Position numbers and translations under genes: made by a program
In this document: positions 1 to 6,190 of the stretch, one piece after another
Layout: each line of letters starts with the position of its first letter
Position numbering within the stretch: the stretch's first letter is position 1
The notes under the pieces: generated by a model
What the model was told of the DNA's origin: nothing
The model's input: the letters and a program-made list of their open reading frames with translations, nothing else
The model's database searches: none
Origin: Frankiales bacterium
GTDB lineage: Bacteria; Actinomycetota; Actinomycetes; Mycobacteriales; SCTD01
Length of the DNA stretch: 6,462 nt
Assembly: GCA_025465145.1 (NCBI GenBank)
Contig: JAODNS010000065.1
Coordinates: 1 to 6,462, forward strand
Reading direction: 5' to 3'

Positions 1-458
1 TTCGGGACCGAGGCCTCCTTGGCCGGGATCCAGAACAGGCTGACCGTCTCGATGAGGAACGACGCGACGAGCAGGTACATCAGCGACGAGCTGCGCGACG
101 CGGCCGCGCCGACGACCGGGATCGACAGGAAGAGCGTGAAGCGCATGAGGTCGCAGATGACCATCGTGCGGCGCCGGTCCCAGCGGTCTGCGAACGCACC
201 CGCCAGCGGACCGAACAGGACGGCGGGCAGCAGCCGGAAGACCAGCACGCCACCGGTCGCGTAGGCCTTGCTCTCGAACGAGTCGACCAGCTGCGCGGCC
301 AGAGCGGTCGTGGCGAGGAAGCCCAGCCAGTCGCCGAAGCTGGACAGGACGAGCGCGGTGTACAGCCTGCGGAACGGGGTGAGACGCAGAACCGCACGAG
401 GTCCACGGCCGGGGTGCTGCACCCCCTCAGCCGGGGGCACCGGTTCGGCGAGGCTCAC
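1..458 (-). CDS. MFS-type membrane protein, N-terminal part (probable MFS-thymidylate kinase fusion; runs off the window)
   Basis: Reverse-strand translation gives 152 open codons with no stop before the window edge, so only the N-terminus is present. After a Pro/Gly-rich cytoplasmic leader (residues 1-25) comes a first membrane helix around SSFGDWLGFLATTALAAQLV (39-58). A second hydrophobic segment follows (about 69-89), then the MFS loop 2-3 signature GAFADRWDRRR (87-97), then two further hydrophobic stretches ending near FWIPAKEASVP. This identifies a major facilitator superfamily protein. The FGDWLG and FWIPAKEA motifs and the position directly after topA resemble actinobacterial proteins in which an MFS half is fused to a C-terminal thymidylate kinase (dTMP to dTDP). 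That kinase half would lie outside the window and is inferred. The GTG at 458 is the first possible start after an in-frame stop at 470-468. No convincing Shine-Dalgarno precedes it, and GTG at 440 or 422 are alternatives. It lies 27 nt after topA, probably in the same operon. Confidence 0.8.
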   Translation of the reverse strand, partial: MSLAEPVPPAEGVQHPGRGPRAVLRLTPFRRLYTALVLSSFGDWLGFLATTALAAQLVDSFESKAYATGGVLVFRLLPAVLFGPLAGAFADRWDRRRTMVICDLMRFTLFLSIPVVGAAASRSSSLMYLLVASFLIETVSLFWIPAKEASVP

Positions 459-464
459 GACCTG

Positions 465-470
465 AGGCTA
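465..470 (-). promoter_or_regulatory. Candidate -10 hexamer (TAGCCT) for leaderless transcription of the MFS gene
   Basis: On the minus strand the hexamer TAGCCT fits the actinobacterial -10 pattern TANNNT. Six nucleotides (CAGGTC) separate it from the GTG at 458, so a start site would fall on or next to the start codon. The gene has no usable Shine-Dalgarno, which fits leaderless expression. No clear -35 is visible, and the hexamer also contains the in-frame stop codon. Read-through from topA is an equally good way to express the gene. Confidence 0.35.
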
Positions 471-485
471 CGGCGTGGCAGGCCG

Positions 486-3260
486 TCAGCTCTTCTTGGC
501 AGCGGCCTTCTTCGCCGGTGCCTTCTTGGCGGCCTTCTTCGCCGGTGCCTTGCGCGCGGGTGCCTTCTTCACGACCGGCCCGCGGGCCCGCCGCTCCGCC
601 AGCAGCTCACTGGCCCGCTCGTCGCTCAACGACGCGATGTCGTCGCCCTTGCGCAGCGACGCGTTCGTCTCCCCGTCGGTCACGTACGGGCCGAAGCGGC
701 CCTCCTTGACGACCATCGGCTTGCCGCTCACCGGGTCCGTGCCGAGCTCCTTGAGCGGCGGCTTCGCCACGGCACCGGCCCGACCGCGCTGCTTGGGCTG
801 CGCGAGGAGGGCGACCGCGTCCTCGAGGGTGACCGTGAACAGCTCCTCCTCGCTCGTGAGGGAGCGGGAGTCCTTCCCCTTGCTGATGTACGGCCCGTAC
901 CGCCCGTTCTGCGCCGTCACCTCCTCCCCGTGGATCGCGCCGAGCACGCGTGGCAGCGTCAGCAGCTTCAGCGCCTGCTCGAGGGTGATCGTCTCGAGCG
1001 ACATCGACACGAACAGCGAGCCCGTCGGCGGCTTGTCCTTCGACCCCTCCGGCAGGGTCAGCGTCACGTACGGGCCGTAGCGGCCGGACTTCGCGACGAC
1101 GTCGTAGCCGGTCACCGGGTCCTGCCCGAGCACCGTGTCGCCGCTGGGCGCCTCCGCCAGCTCGAGCGCCATCTCCGGCGTCAGCTCGTCCGGCGCGAGG
1201 TCGTCGGGCAGCGACGCGCGCAGCTCCCCGACCTGGACGTAGGGGCCGTACCGGCCAACGCGCACGACCGCCTCGGTGCCGTCGGCGGTGCGGCCGATCG
1301 GGATCGAGTTCACCTCGCGGGCGTCGATGTCGTCGAGGTTCTCGCCGACCAGCTTCTTCAGGCCGCCCTGCTGGGCGAGGCCGCCCTCCTTGCCGTCGTC
1401 CGAGCCGAAGTAGAAGCGGGTCAGCCAGGTGACCGAGTTCTCGCCGCCGTCGGCGATGTGGTCGAGGTCGTCCTCCATCGACGCCGTGAACTGGTAGTCG
1501 ACCAGCCGGCCGAAGTGCTGCTCCAGCAGGCCGATCACCGCGAACGCGAGCCACGTCGGGACGAGCGCGCTGCCCTTCTTCCACACGTAACCGCGGTCCT
1601 GGACCGTCGAGATGATGGACGCGTACGTCGAAGGCCGGCCGATGCCGAGCTCCTCCAGCTGCTTGACCAGCGAGGCCTCGGTGTAGCGGGCCGGCGGGCT
1701 GGTCGTGTGCCCCTCGGCCTCGAGCCGCTCGACGGCGAGCGCGTCGCCGACCGTGACGTGCGGGAGCCGCTTCTCGGTGTCGTCCTTCTCGGCGGTCTCG
1801 TCGTCGGTGCTCTCGACGTACGCCTTCAGGAAGCCGGGGAAGGTGATGACGCGACCGCTCGCGGCGAACTCGGCGTCGACGCCGTGCGCCGTCACCGCGC
1901 CGACGCGGATGCTGGCTGTCACGCCGCGCGCGTCGGCCATCTGCGAGGCGACGGTGCGCTGCCAGATGAGCTCGTACAGGCGGTACTCGTCCGTCGACAG
2001 CTCGTTGCGGACGTCCCCGGGCGTGCGGAAGACGTCGCCGGACGGGCGGATCGCCTCGTGCGCCTCCTGCGCGTTCTTGCTCTTGCTGGCGTAGCGGCGC
2101 GGCGCGTCCGGCACGTAGTCCGCCCCGTACAGGTCACGCGCCGTCTGCCGCGCCGCCGTGATCGCCGTCTCCGACAGGTTGATGCTGTCGGTGCGCATGT
2201 AGGTGATGTAGCCGTTCTCGTACAGCCGCTGCGCGGTCTGCATCACGCGCTGCGCGGAGAAGCGGAGCTTGCGGCCGCCCTCCTGCTGCAGGGTGCTCGT
2301 CATGAACGGCGCGTACGGCTTGCGGCTGTACGGCTTGTCCTCCACCGATCGGACCGAGAACGGCACCTGCTCCAGCCGCTCGACGAGCGACCGCGCGCTC
2401 GCCTCGTCGACGTGCACGACGTCGCGGGTGAGCTGCCCGCTGTCCGGGTCGAAGTCGCGGCCGGTGGCCAGGCGCTTGCCGTCGAGGCTGACGAGCGTCG
2501 CGACCAGCGGCTCGGGCGCGTCAGCCGTCCTTTCCCCGCGCGCATCGAGCGCGAGGAAGGTGCCCTCGATGTCCCAGTACGACGCCTCGACGAACCGCAT
2601 CCGGGCGCGCTCGCGCTCCACGACGATCCGGGTCGCGACCGACTGCACGCGGCCGGCGGACAGCCGCGGCATGACCTTCTTCCACAGGACCGGGCTGACC
2701 TCGTACCCGTACAGCCGGTCGAGGACGCGGCGGGTCTCCTGCGCGTCGACCAGTGCGCGGTCCAGCTCGCGCGGCGTCTCGACGGCGTGCTGGATCGCGG
2801 CCGGGGTGATCTCGTGGAAGACCATGCGGCGCACCGGGACCTTGGGCTTCAGGGTCTCGAGCAGGTGCCAGGCGATGGCCTCGCCCTCGCGGTCCTCATC
2901 GGTCGCGAGGAAGAGCTCGTCCGCGTCCTTGAGCAGCGCCTTGAGCTTCGCGACCTGGCTCCTCTTGTCGGCGCTGACGACGTAGAGCGTCTCGAACTCG
3001 TTGTCGACGTTGACGCCGAGCCGCGCCCAGGCCTGCCCCTTGTGGCTCGCCGGGACGTCCGCCGCGTTGCGCGGCAGGTCGCGGATGTGGCCGATGGAGG
3101 ACTCGACGGTGTAGCCCGCGCCGAGGAAGGAAGCGATCTTCTTGGCCTTCGCCGGCGACTCGACGATGACCAGGCGGTTGCCGGTGGCCGTCCGCTGCTT
3201 GCCGCGCGACGGTGCTGCAGTCCCCTGCTCCGTGGCGGTCTGCAGGTCGGTCTCGGGCAC
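486..3260 (-). CDS. topA: DNA topoisomerase I (type IA, omega protein)
   Basis: TopA relaxes negative supercoils by cutting and rejoining one DNA strand through a 5'-phosphotyrosine link. The product is 924 aa, close to other actinobacterial TopA. The Toprim domain starts at RLVIVESPAKAKKI (Glu34) and carries the metal triad in TDEDREGEAIAWH (Asp121, Asp123, Glu125). SAGRVQSVATR (201-211) is the conserved core motif, and ITYMRTDS places the catalytic tyrosine at Tyr354. The C-terminal half lacks zinc fingers. Instead, four G-R-Y/F-G-P-Y repeats lie near residues 667, 724, 784 and 852, as in actinobacterial Topo_C domains, followed by a Lys/Ala-rich tail (about 896-924) that probably binds DNA. 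I find no cysteine anywhere in the protein. The GTG at 3260 was chosen because GGAGAG lies just upstream and it leaves a normal leader before the Toprim domain. The gene starts 35 nt after the methyltransferase stop, so co-transcription is likely. Confidence 0.97.
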   Translation of the reverse strand: MPETDLQTATEQGTAAPSRGKQRTATGNRLVIVESPAKAKKIASFLGAGYTVESSIGHIRDLPRNAADVPASHKGQAWARLGVNVDNEFETLYVVSADKRSQVAKLKALLKDADELFLATDEDREGEAIAWHLLETLKPKVPVRRMVFHEITPAAIQHAVETPRELDRALVDAQETRRVLDRLYGYEVSPVLWKKVMPRLSAGRVQSVATRIVVERERARMRFVEASYWDIEGTFLALDARGERTADAPEPLVATLVSLDGKRLATGRDFDPDSGQLTRDVVHVDEASARSLVERLEQVPFSVRSVEDKPYSRKPYAPFMTSTLQQEGGRKLRFSAQRVMQTAQRLYENGYITYMRTDSINLSETAITAARQTARDLYGADYVPDAPRRYASKSKNAQEAHEAIRPSGDVFRTPGDVRNELSTDEYRLYELIWQRTVASQMADARGVTASIRVGAVTAHGVDAEFAASGRVITFPGFLKAYVESTDDETAEKDDTEKRLPHVTVGDALAVERLEAEGHTTSPPARYTEASLVKQLEELGIGRPSTYASIISTVQDRGYVWKKGSALVPTWLAFAVIGLLEQHFGRLVDYQFTASMEDDLDHIADGGENSVTWLTRFYFGSDDGKEGGLAQQGGLKKLVGENLDDIDAREVNSIPIGRTADGTEAVVRVGRYGPYVQVGELRASLPDDLAPDELTPEMALELAEAPSGDTVLGQDPVTGYDVVAKSGRYGPYVTLTLPEGSKDKPPTGSLFVSMSLETITLEQALKLLTLPRVLGAIHGEEVTAQNGRYGPYISKGKDSRSLTSEEELFTVTLEDAVALLAQPKQRGRAGAVAKPPLKELGTDPVSGKPMVVKEGRFGPYVTDGETNASLRKGDDIASLSDERASELLAERRARGPVVKKAPARKAPAKKAAKKAPAKKAAAKKS
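504..557 (-). repeat. 27-nt tandem repeat (two copies) encoding the TopA lysine-rich tail
   Basis: Two adjacent 27-nt units (504-530 and 531-557) share their first 21 bases exactly. On the minus strand they encode the nonapeptides ARKAPAKKA and AKKAPAKKA, followed by AAAKKS and the stop. This in-frame microduplication has the usual look of the histone H1-like tails of actinobacterial TopA and HupB-type proteins. Such tracts are expected to change length between strains by slippage or recombination. Confidence 0.8.
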
Positions 3261-3262
3261 GG

Positions 3263-3268
3263 CTCTCC
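3263..3268 (-). promoter_or_regulatory. Ribosome binding site of topA
   Basis: The minus strand reads TTGGAGAGCC and then GTG. GGAGAG is a strong match to the 16S anti-Shine-Dalgarno, though its spacing to the GTG is rather short. It fixes the start at 3260 against the much longer open frame that continues upstream to 3863 inside the methyltransferase gene. Confidence 0.85.
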
Positions 3269-3295
3269 AAGGTGTTGCGGGGCGGGGGTGCGAGG

Positions 3296-4687
3296 TCAGG
3301 GTACGAGGAAGCCCTGCTCGACCAGTCTCTGCACGACCGGCAGGCCCTGCGCCACCGCGTCCTCGTCCGGGATCCCGGCGCTGACGGCCAGCAGCGAGAA
3401 CAGCATCCGCAGCGGCACCGTCCCGTCGCAGCCGGCCAGCAGCGCGGCCCCGTGCTCGTCCGTGCCGCCGGACCAGCGCAGGCCGGCGGACTGCTGCAGC
3501 AGCTGGCTCTCCACGTACCAGCCGTCGTCCTCGTGGGATGCCACCTGGTGCAGCCGCACATCCGCCCGCAGCCGCCACGCGCGGTCCAGCACGCCGGCCG
3601 CGAGCGCGTCGCGACGGGCGAAGTGGTCCAGCACCTCCTCGCCCCACGTCGGCGCGACCGCCTGGTCGACCTCGTCGAGCACCACCTCGCCACGGCCGGG
3701 GCGCAGCGCCACGACGCCGAACGCCACCGCCTCGACGCGCATCCGGTCGAGCCCGTCCATCCACGCCTCGTACAGCGCGTCGAACCGCTCCCCCTCGTCG
3801 GTGTCCCGCAGCCAGGCAGTGACGTAGTCCTGCGGCGCCGCCAGCTCGCGCTGCACGACCCACGCGTCGCAGCCGGGCGGTACCCAGCCCTTCACCCGCT
3901 CGTCGCCGTCCTCGCCCGCGAGGTGCAGCCAGTTCACGAGCAGCACCGCCACGCCGTCGTCGGCGAGCACCCCCGGCAGGTCCTGCACGAGCCGCCGGCA
4001 GACGTCGTCACCGGCGAGCCCGGCATCCCGGTAGGTGTACGAGGCGCCCGGGCTGATGACGAAGGGCGGGTTGCTGACCACCAGGTCGAACCGCTCGCCG
4101 GCCACGGGTTCGAGCAGGTTGCCGACGCGACAGTCCAGCTCGGTCCCGTTGAGGGCTGCGGCGAGGCGCGCGTACGACGCGGCCCGTGGGTTCCGGTCGG
4201 TGGCCACCACCGAGGCGCTGTGGTCCTCGGCCAGCAGAGCCTGCACGCCCGACCCGGCCCCCAGGTCGAGCGTCCGGCCGACCGTGCGGCGCGGGGTGGC
4301 GGCGGCCAACGTCATGCTCGCGGCGCCCACTCCGAGCACCTGCTGCGGATCGGTGATCCGCCCGGCGTCGTGCGGCACGAGCACCTCGACGCCGCCGGAC
4401 ACGACCGGCTGCAGCCGTACCTTCGCGGTGCCGTCCCGGTTCAACCACGACGCCGGCAGCTCCGAGGAGGCGGGTACGCCGAGGACGAGCTGACGGGCCA
4501 GCGCCTCGAGCGGCGACCCGCCGGCTGTCCTGCGCAGGACCGGCGCGGACTCCTCGCGGTCGAGGTGCGTGCGGTACGTCGTGCCCAGCAGCTCGTCCAG
4601 CGCGGCGGCGGACCAGCCGGCGCCGTCGAGGACCTCCCGTACGCGTGGGGCGTCGGCGAGCAGCGGGGCCGGATCGGGGAGCTTCAC
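3296..4687 (-). CDS. SAM-dependent class I methyltransferase (NPPF type), three-domain actinobacterial family, substrate unknown
   Basis: The product is 463 aa. The central domain is a Rossmann-type methyltransferase: DLGAGSG (141-147) is SAM-binding motif I, ATDRNPRA (162-169) carries the acidic motif II residue Asp164, and VVSNPPFVIS (203-212) is the NPPF motif. That motif marks enzymes methylating an amide or exocyclic amine, such as PrmC (glutamine N5) and RsmC/RlmG (guanine N2) or adenine N6 enzymes, so the target could be protein, rRNA, tRNA or DNA. About 130 residues precede this domain. About 160 follow it and end in a winged-helix-like stretch (DGTVPLRMLFSLLAV to VVQRLVEQGFLVP). This layout matches actinobacterial methyltransferases usually annotated only as such (DUF7059/DUF7782 types, from memory). 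It is not PrmC itself. The start codon is GTG at 4687. The frame has no upstream alternative before a stop at 4756 and no Shine-Dalgarno. It heads the likely methyltransferase-topA-MFS operon. Confidence 0.88.
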   Translation of the reverse strand: MKLPDPAPLLADAPRVREVLDGAGWSAAALDELLGTTYRTHLDREESAPVLRRTAGGSPLEALARQLVLGVPASSELPASWLNRDGTAKVRLQPVVSGGVEVLVPHDAGRITDPQQVLGVGAASMTLAAATPRRTVGRTLDLGAGSGVQALLAEDHSASVVATDRNPRAASYARLAAALNGTELDCRVGNLLEPVAGERFDLVVSNPPFVISPGASYTYRDAGLAGDDVCRRLVQDLPGVLADDGVAVLLVNWLHLAGEDGDERVKGWVPPGCDAWVVQRELAAPQDYVTAWLRDTDEGERFDALYEAWMDGLDRMRVEAVAFGVVALRPGRGEVVLDEVDQAVAPTWGEEVLDHFARRDALAAGVLDRAWRLRADVRLHQVASHEDDGWYVESQLLQQSAGLRWSGGTDEHGAALLAGCDGTVPLRMLFSLLAVSAGIPDEDAVAQGLPVVQRLVEQGFLVP

Positions 4688-4695
4688 GGCCGGCG

Positions 4696-4701
4696 ACGGT
4701 A
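4696..4701 (-). promoter_or_regulatory. Candidate -10 hexamer (TACCGT) for the methyltransferase operon, possibly leaderless
   Basis: The minus-strand hexamer TACCGT fits TANNNT and lies 8 nt before the GTG at 4687, within the short gap between the upstream terminator hairpin and the gene. A transcript from it would begin at or within about 2 nt of the start codon, which agrees with the absence of a Shine-Dalgarno. A -35 would have to overlap the hairpin and none is recognisable. Confidence 0.4.
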
Positions 4702-4712
4702 GCCGGACGTGC

Positions 4713-4745
4713 CGGAGGCGGGCTCCTGCTTGGAGCCCGCCTCCG
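4713..4745 (-). terminator. Rho-independent-like hairpin terminator of the surface-protein gene
   Basis: There is a perfect 14-bp stem (arm CGGAGGCGGGCTCC at 4713-4726, complementary arm at 4732-4745) around a 5-nt loop. It begins 8 nt after the surface-protein stop codon at 4754. No T-run follows on the minus strand, as is common for actinobacterial terminators. It separates the surface gene from the methyltransferase operon. Being symmetric, it could also stop convergent transcription, but no plus-strand gene is present. Confidence 0.85.
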
Positions 4746-4753
4746 AGGAACGA

Positions 4754-6037
4754 CTAGCGGGTGGCGAAGCGGCGCACGCCCACCGCAGCGCCGACCAGCA
4801 GCAGCGCGGACACGGCGACGAGCGGAGCACCGCCCGTGCGCGGGAGCTGCTCGGGGGCCGGCGGCGGCGCGACCGGCGGCTTCGCGACGACCGGTGCCGG
4901 GACGGTCACCGGAGCGAGCGGACCGCTGGCGAAGTCGCCGTTGACGGCGCAGAACAGCTCGAGGTTGTTGTAGTAGGTCCCCGGCTGCACGGTGTCCTTC
5001 AGCTTGACGACGAACGTCTGCGTGAGCGACTTGCCGGCGCCGAGCAGGACCGTTCCCGCGTCCGGCTCGAGCACCACGTCGATCCCCTTGTCGGATCGGG
5101 GGCTCGTCGTCGCCGTCTTGCCGAAGCCACCGGTCGTGGACACGTAGTCGAAGGCCGGGTCGAGGTGGTCGATGAACCGCAGGACGTCGCAGTCGGCGGT
5201 GCTCTTGTTGGTGACGGTCGCGGTGTAGGTGATCGTGCTGCCGGCCTTGGCCGTGCTGGGGTTCGCGTCCTTGTCGAACGTGATCTCCGGCTTGGCGCCC
5301 GTGACACCGGTGAAGTCCGAGCCCTTGCCGTCCGGGCAGACGACCCCGCTCACCGCGTGGCTGATGATCAGGTCGCCCCGCAGCAGCTCGCTGTTGCCGA
5401 TGATGTGCAGCCCGTTGACGACGATGCCGCGGCCGTCAGCCGTCGGGTGCTGCTCGTTGACGATCACCGTGGCGATGCCGCCCGGCAGGTCGATGCGGCG
5501 GTTCGGCTGGTTGAGCGCCAGCACGTCCGGGATCGCCTGGCCGGCGATGACGAGGTTCTGGAACAGGCTGCCCTTGGCGTTCGGGGCCGACGTGCAGTCG
5601 CTGTTCGCCTGCGCGCGGATCACGTCAGCGGAGATGGTGGGCGCCGTCCCGCTGAACAGGGCCTTGAGGCCCTCGGTCTGCGCGGAGGCAACGGCGCTCG
5701 GCGCGGCGCAGTTGGCCCCGGCCATCGTGTTGACGGTGTTCGCCGTCGCGGCCGGAGCCGCGGCCACGTTGAGCAGCGCGTCCTCGACCGGCTTGCCTGC
5801 GTTGGGCGGGCAGGACTGGCTGGCCGTGCTGAACGTGTTCGGGTCGATCGGCGAGCCTGCGAGCGGGCCCGGGAGGTCGATCGCCGTCAGCACGGTCAGG
5901 TCCACGATGACGCCGGCCGCGTCGGCGAAGCCGCCGGGCTCGGCCGTGGCGGCGTAGGCGGGGGTCGCGGCTGCGCTGCTCAGCAGCGTGATCGCGCCGG
6001 TGGCGAGAGCGGCGAGGGCGGTCCTGGCCTTGTTCAC
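4754..6037 (-). CDS. Secreted, sortase-anchored (LPRTG) surface protein with choice-of-anchor-like and DUF11-like domains
   Basis: The product is 427 aa. The N-terminus (NKAR, a hydrophobic run, then ATPAYA|ATAEP) is a Sec signal peptide with likely cleavage after Ala29. The C-terminus is a cell-wall sorting signal: LPRTG (398-402), a hydrophobic segment (about 405-420) and the basic tail RRFATR. A Pro-rich spacer (380-397) would span the wall. Residues 30-240 contain VIVNEQHP (191-198), VVNGLHII (206-213) and DLIISHAVSGVVC (222-234), resembling the 'choice-of-anchor P' family (recognised by eye). Residues 249-380 look like a DUF11-type beta-sandwich (AGSTITYTATVTN, 265-277). Six mature cysteines (76, 110, 148, 234, 283, 363) could form disulfides outside the cell. 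No catalytic motif is visible, so a structural or adhesive role is only a guess, and no sortase gene lies in the window. The GTG at 6037 was chosen for its GGAGAA site and because the signal peptide starts there. The gene has its own promoter and terminator. Confidence 0.88.
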   Translation of the reverse strand: MNKARTALAALATGAITLLSSAAATPAYAATAEPGGFADAAGVIVDLTVLTAIDLPGPLAGSPIDPNTFSTASQSCPPNAGKPVEDALLNVAAAPAATANTVNTMAGANCAAPSAVASAQTEGLKALFSGTAPTISADVIRAQANSDCTSAPNAKGSLFQNLVIAGQAIPDVLALNQPNRRIDLPGGIATVIVNEQHPTADGRGIVVNGLHIIGNSELLRGDLIISHAVSGVVCPDGKGSDFTGVTGAKPEITFDKDANPSTAKAGSTITYTATVTNKSTADCDVLRFIDHLDPAFDYVSTTGGFGKTATTSPRSDKGIDVVLEPDAGTVLLGAGKSLTQTFVVKLKDTVQPGTYYNNLELFCAVNGDFASGPLAPVTVPAPVVAKPPVAPPPAPEQLPRTGGAPLVAVSALLLVGAAVGVRRFATR

Positions 6038-6042
6038 GGGGG

Positions 6043-6048
6043 TTCTCC
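6043..6048 (-). promoter_or_regulatory. Ribosome binding site of the surface-protein gene
   Basis: The minus strand reads GGAGAACCCCC and then GTG, which gives a GGAGAA Shine-Dalgarno at good spacing. This decides for the GTG at 6037 over the open frame running up to an ATG at 6139, whose extra 34 residues would sit in front of a clean signal peptide. Confidence 0.85.
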
Positions 6049-6054
6049 GTTCGG

Positions 6055-6074
6055 CGATCTTCGACCGAAGATCG
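6055..6074. promoter_or_regulatory. Perfect 9-2-9 inverted repeat, candidate repressor operator of the surface-protein gene
   Basis: Arm CGATCTTCG (6055-6063), spacer AC and arm CGAAGATCG (6066-6074) form a perfect dyad. It overlaps the last four bases of the proposed -10 (6071-6076) and covers the expected transcription start near 6064, the usual place for a repressor site. The arms are richer in A/T than the surroundings. It does not match the actinobacterial LexA box or other operators I know. An RNA hairpin in the 5' leader is the alternative, but it would need to open the inner pair to make a loop. Confidence 0.6.
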
Positions 6075-6100
6075 TGGTGGATCTCGGACAGGGGCGTCAA
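6071..6100 (-). promoter_or_regulatory. Candidate sigma-A-type promoter of the surface-protein gene
   Basis: On the minus strand TTGACG (6100-6095) matches the -35 consensus at five of six positions. An 18-nt spacer leads to CACGAT (6076-6071), a weaker -10 that keeps the key second A and final T. Transcription would start near 6064 and leave a leader of about 27 nt containing the Shine-Dalgarno. It is the best promoter candidate I found between the hppA terminator and this gene. Confidence 0.5.
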
Positions 6101-6152
6101 CAGCCACGCCGCACTCCGGGGGCAGGGGAGAGCGTCCATGGCGGGCTACCCC

Positions 6153-6168
6153 GTGATCAGGTCATCAC
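6153..6168. promoter_or_regulatory. Imperfect dyad GTGAT-N6-ATCAC upstream of the surface-gene promoter
   Basis: Five-base arms GTGAT and ATCAC flank six bases (CAGGTC) about 50 bp upstream of the proposed -35. The shape recalls activator sites of the CRP/FNR or GntR type, but the spacing is wrong for a CRP site (GTGA-N6-TCAC), because eight bases separate GTGA and TCAC here. It may be chance. Confidence 0.25.
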
Positions 6169-6190
6169 ACTCCGCAACCCCGGCGCAATT

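Noticed and set aside
1919..2545. Short minus-strand frames within topA (1919-2137, 2300-2545) and 607-1584
   Set aside because: They are out-of-frame shadows of topA with Arg-rich, motif-free products.
414..3827. Plus-strand open frame of 1137 codons opposite topA and part of the methyltransferase gene
   Set aside because: Its translation is a low-complexity Arg/Leu/Asp/Val-rich product with no domain. It mirrors the codon pattern of topA on the other strand and overlaps two well-supported genes, as expected in very GC-rich DNA.
3261..3863. Longer N-terminal extension of topA up to 3863
   Set aside because: The extra 201 residues overlap the methyltransferase in another frame and are Arg/Gly/Ala-rich. 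GTG at 3260 has a strong GGAGAG site and gives a normal TopA length.
3212..4702. Plus-strand open frame of 496 codons opposite the methyltransferase
   Set aside because: It is an antisense shadow of a gene with intact catalytic motifs. Its product is Arg/Gly/Val-rich without recognisable motifs.
6055..6074. LexA/SOS box
   Set aside because: The actinobacterial LexA box is close to TCGAAC-N4-GTTCGA; the arms here (CGATCTTCG) and the 2-nt spacer do not fit.
6038..6139. Start of the surface protein at ATG 6139
   Set aside because: The added residues precede a clean signal peptide and would place the promoter and operator candidates inside the coding region. GTG at 6037 has GGAGAA at good spacing.
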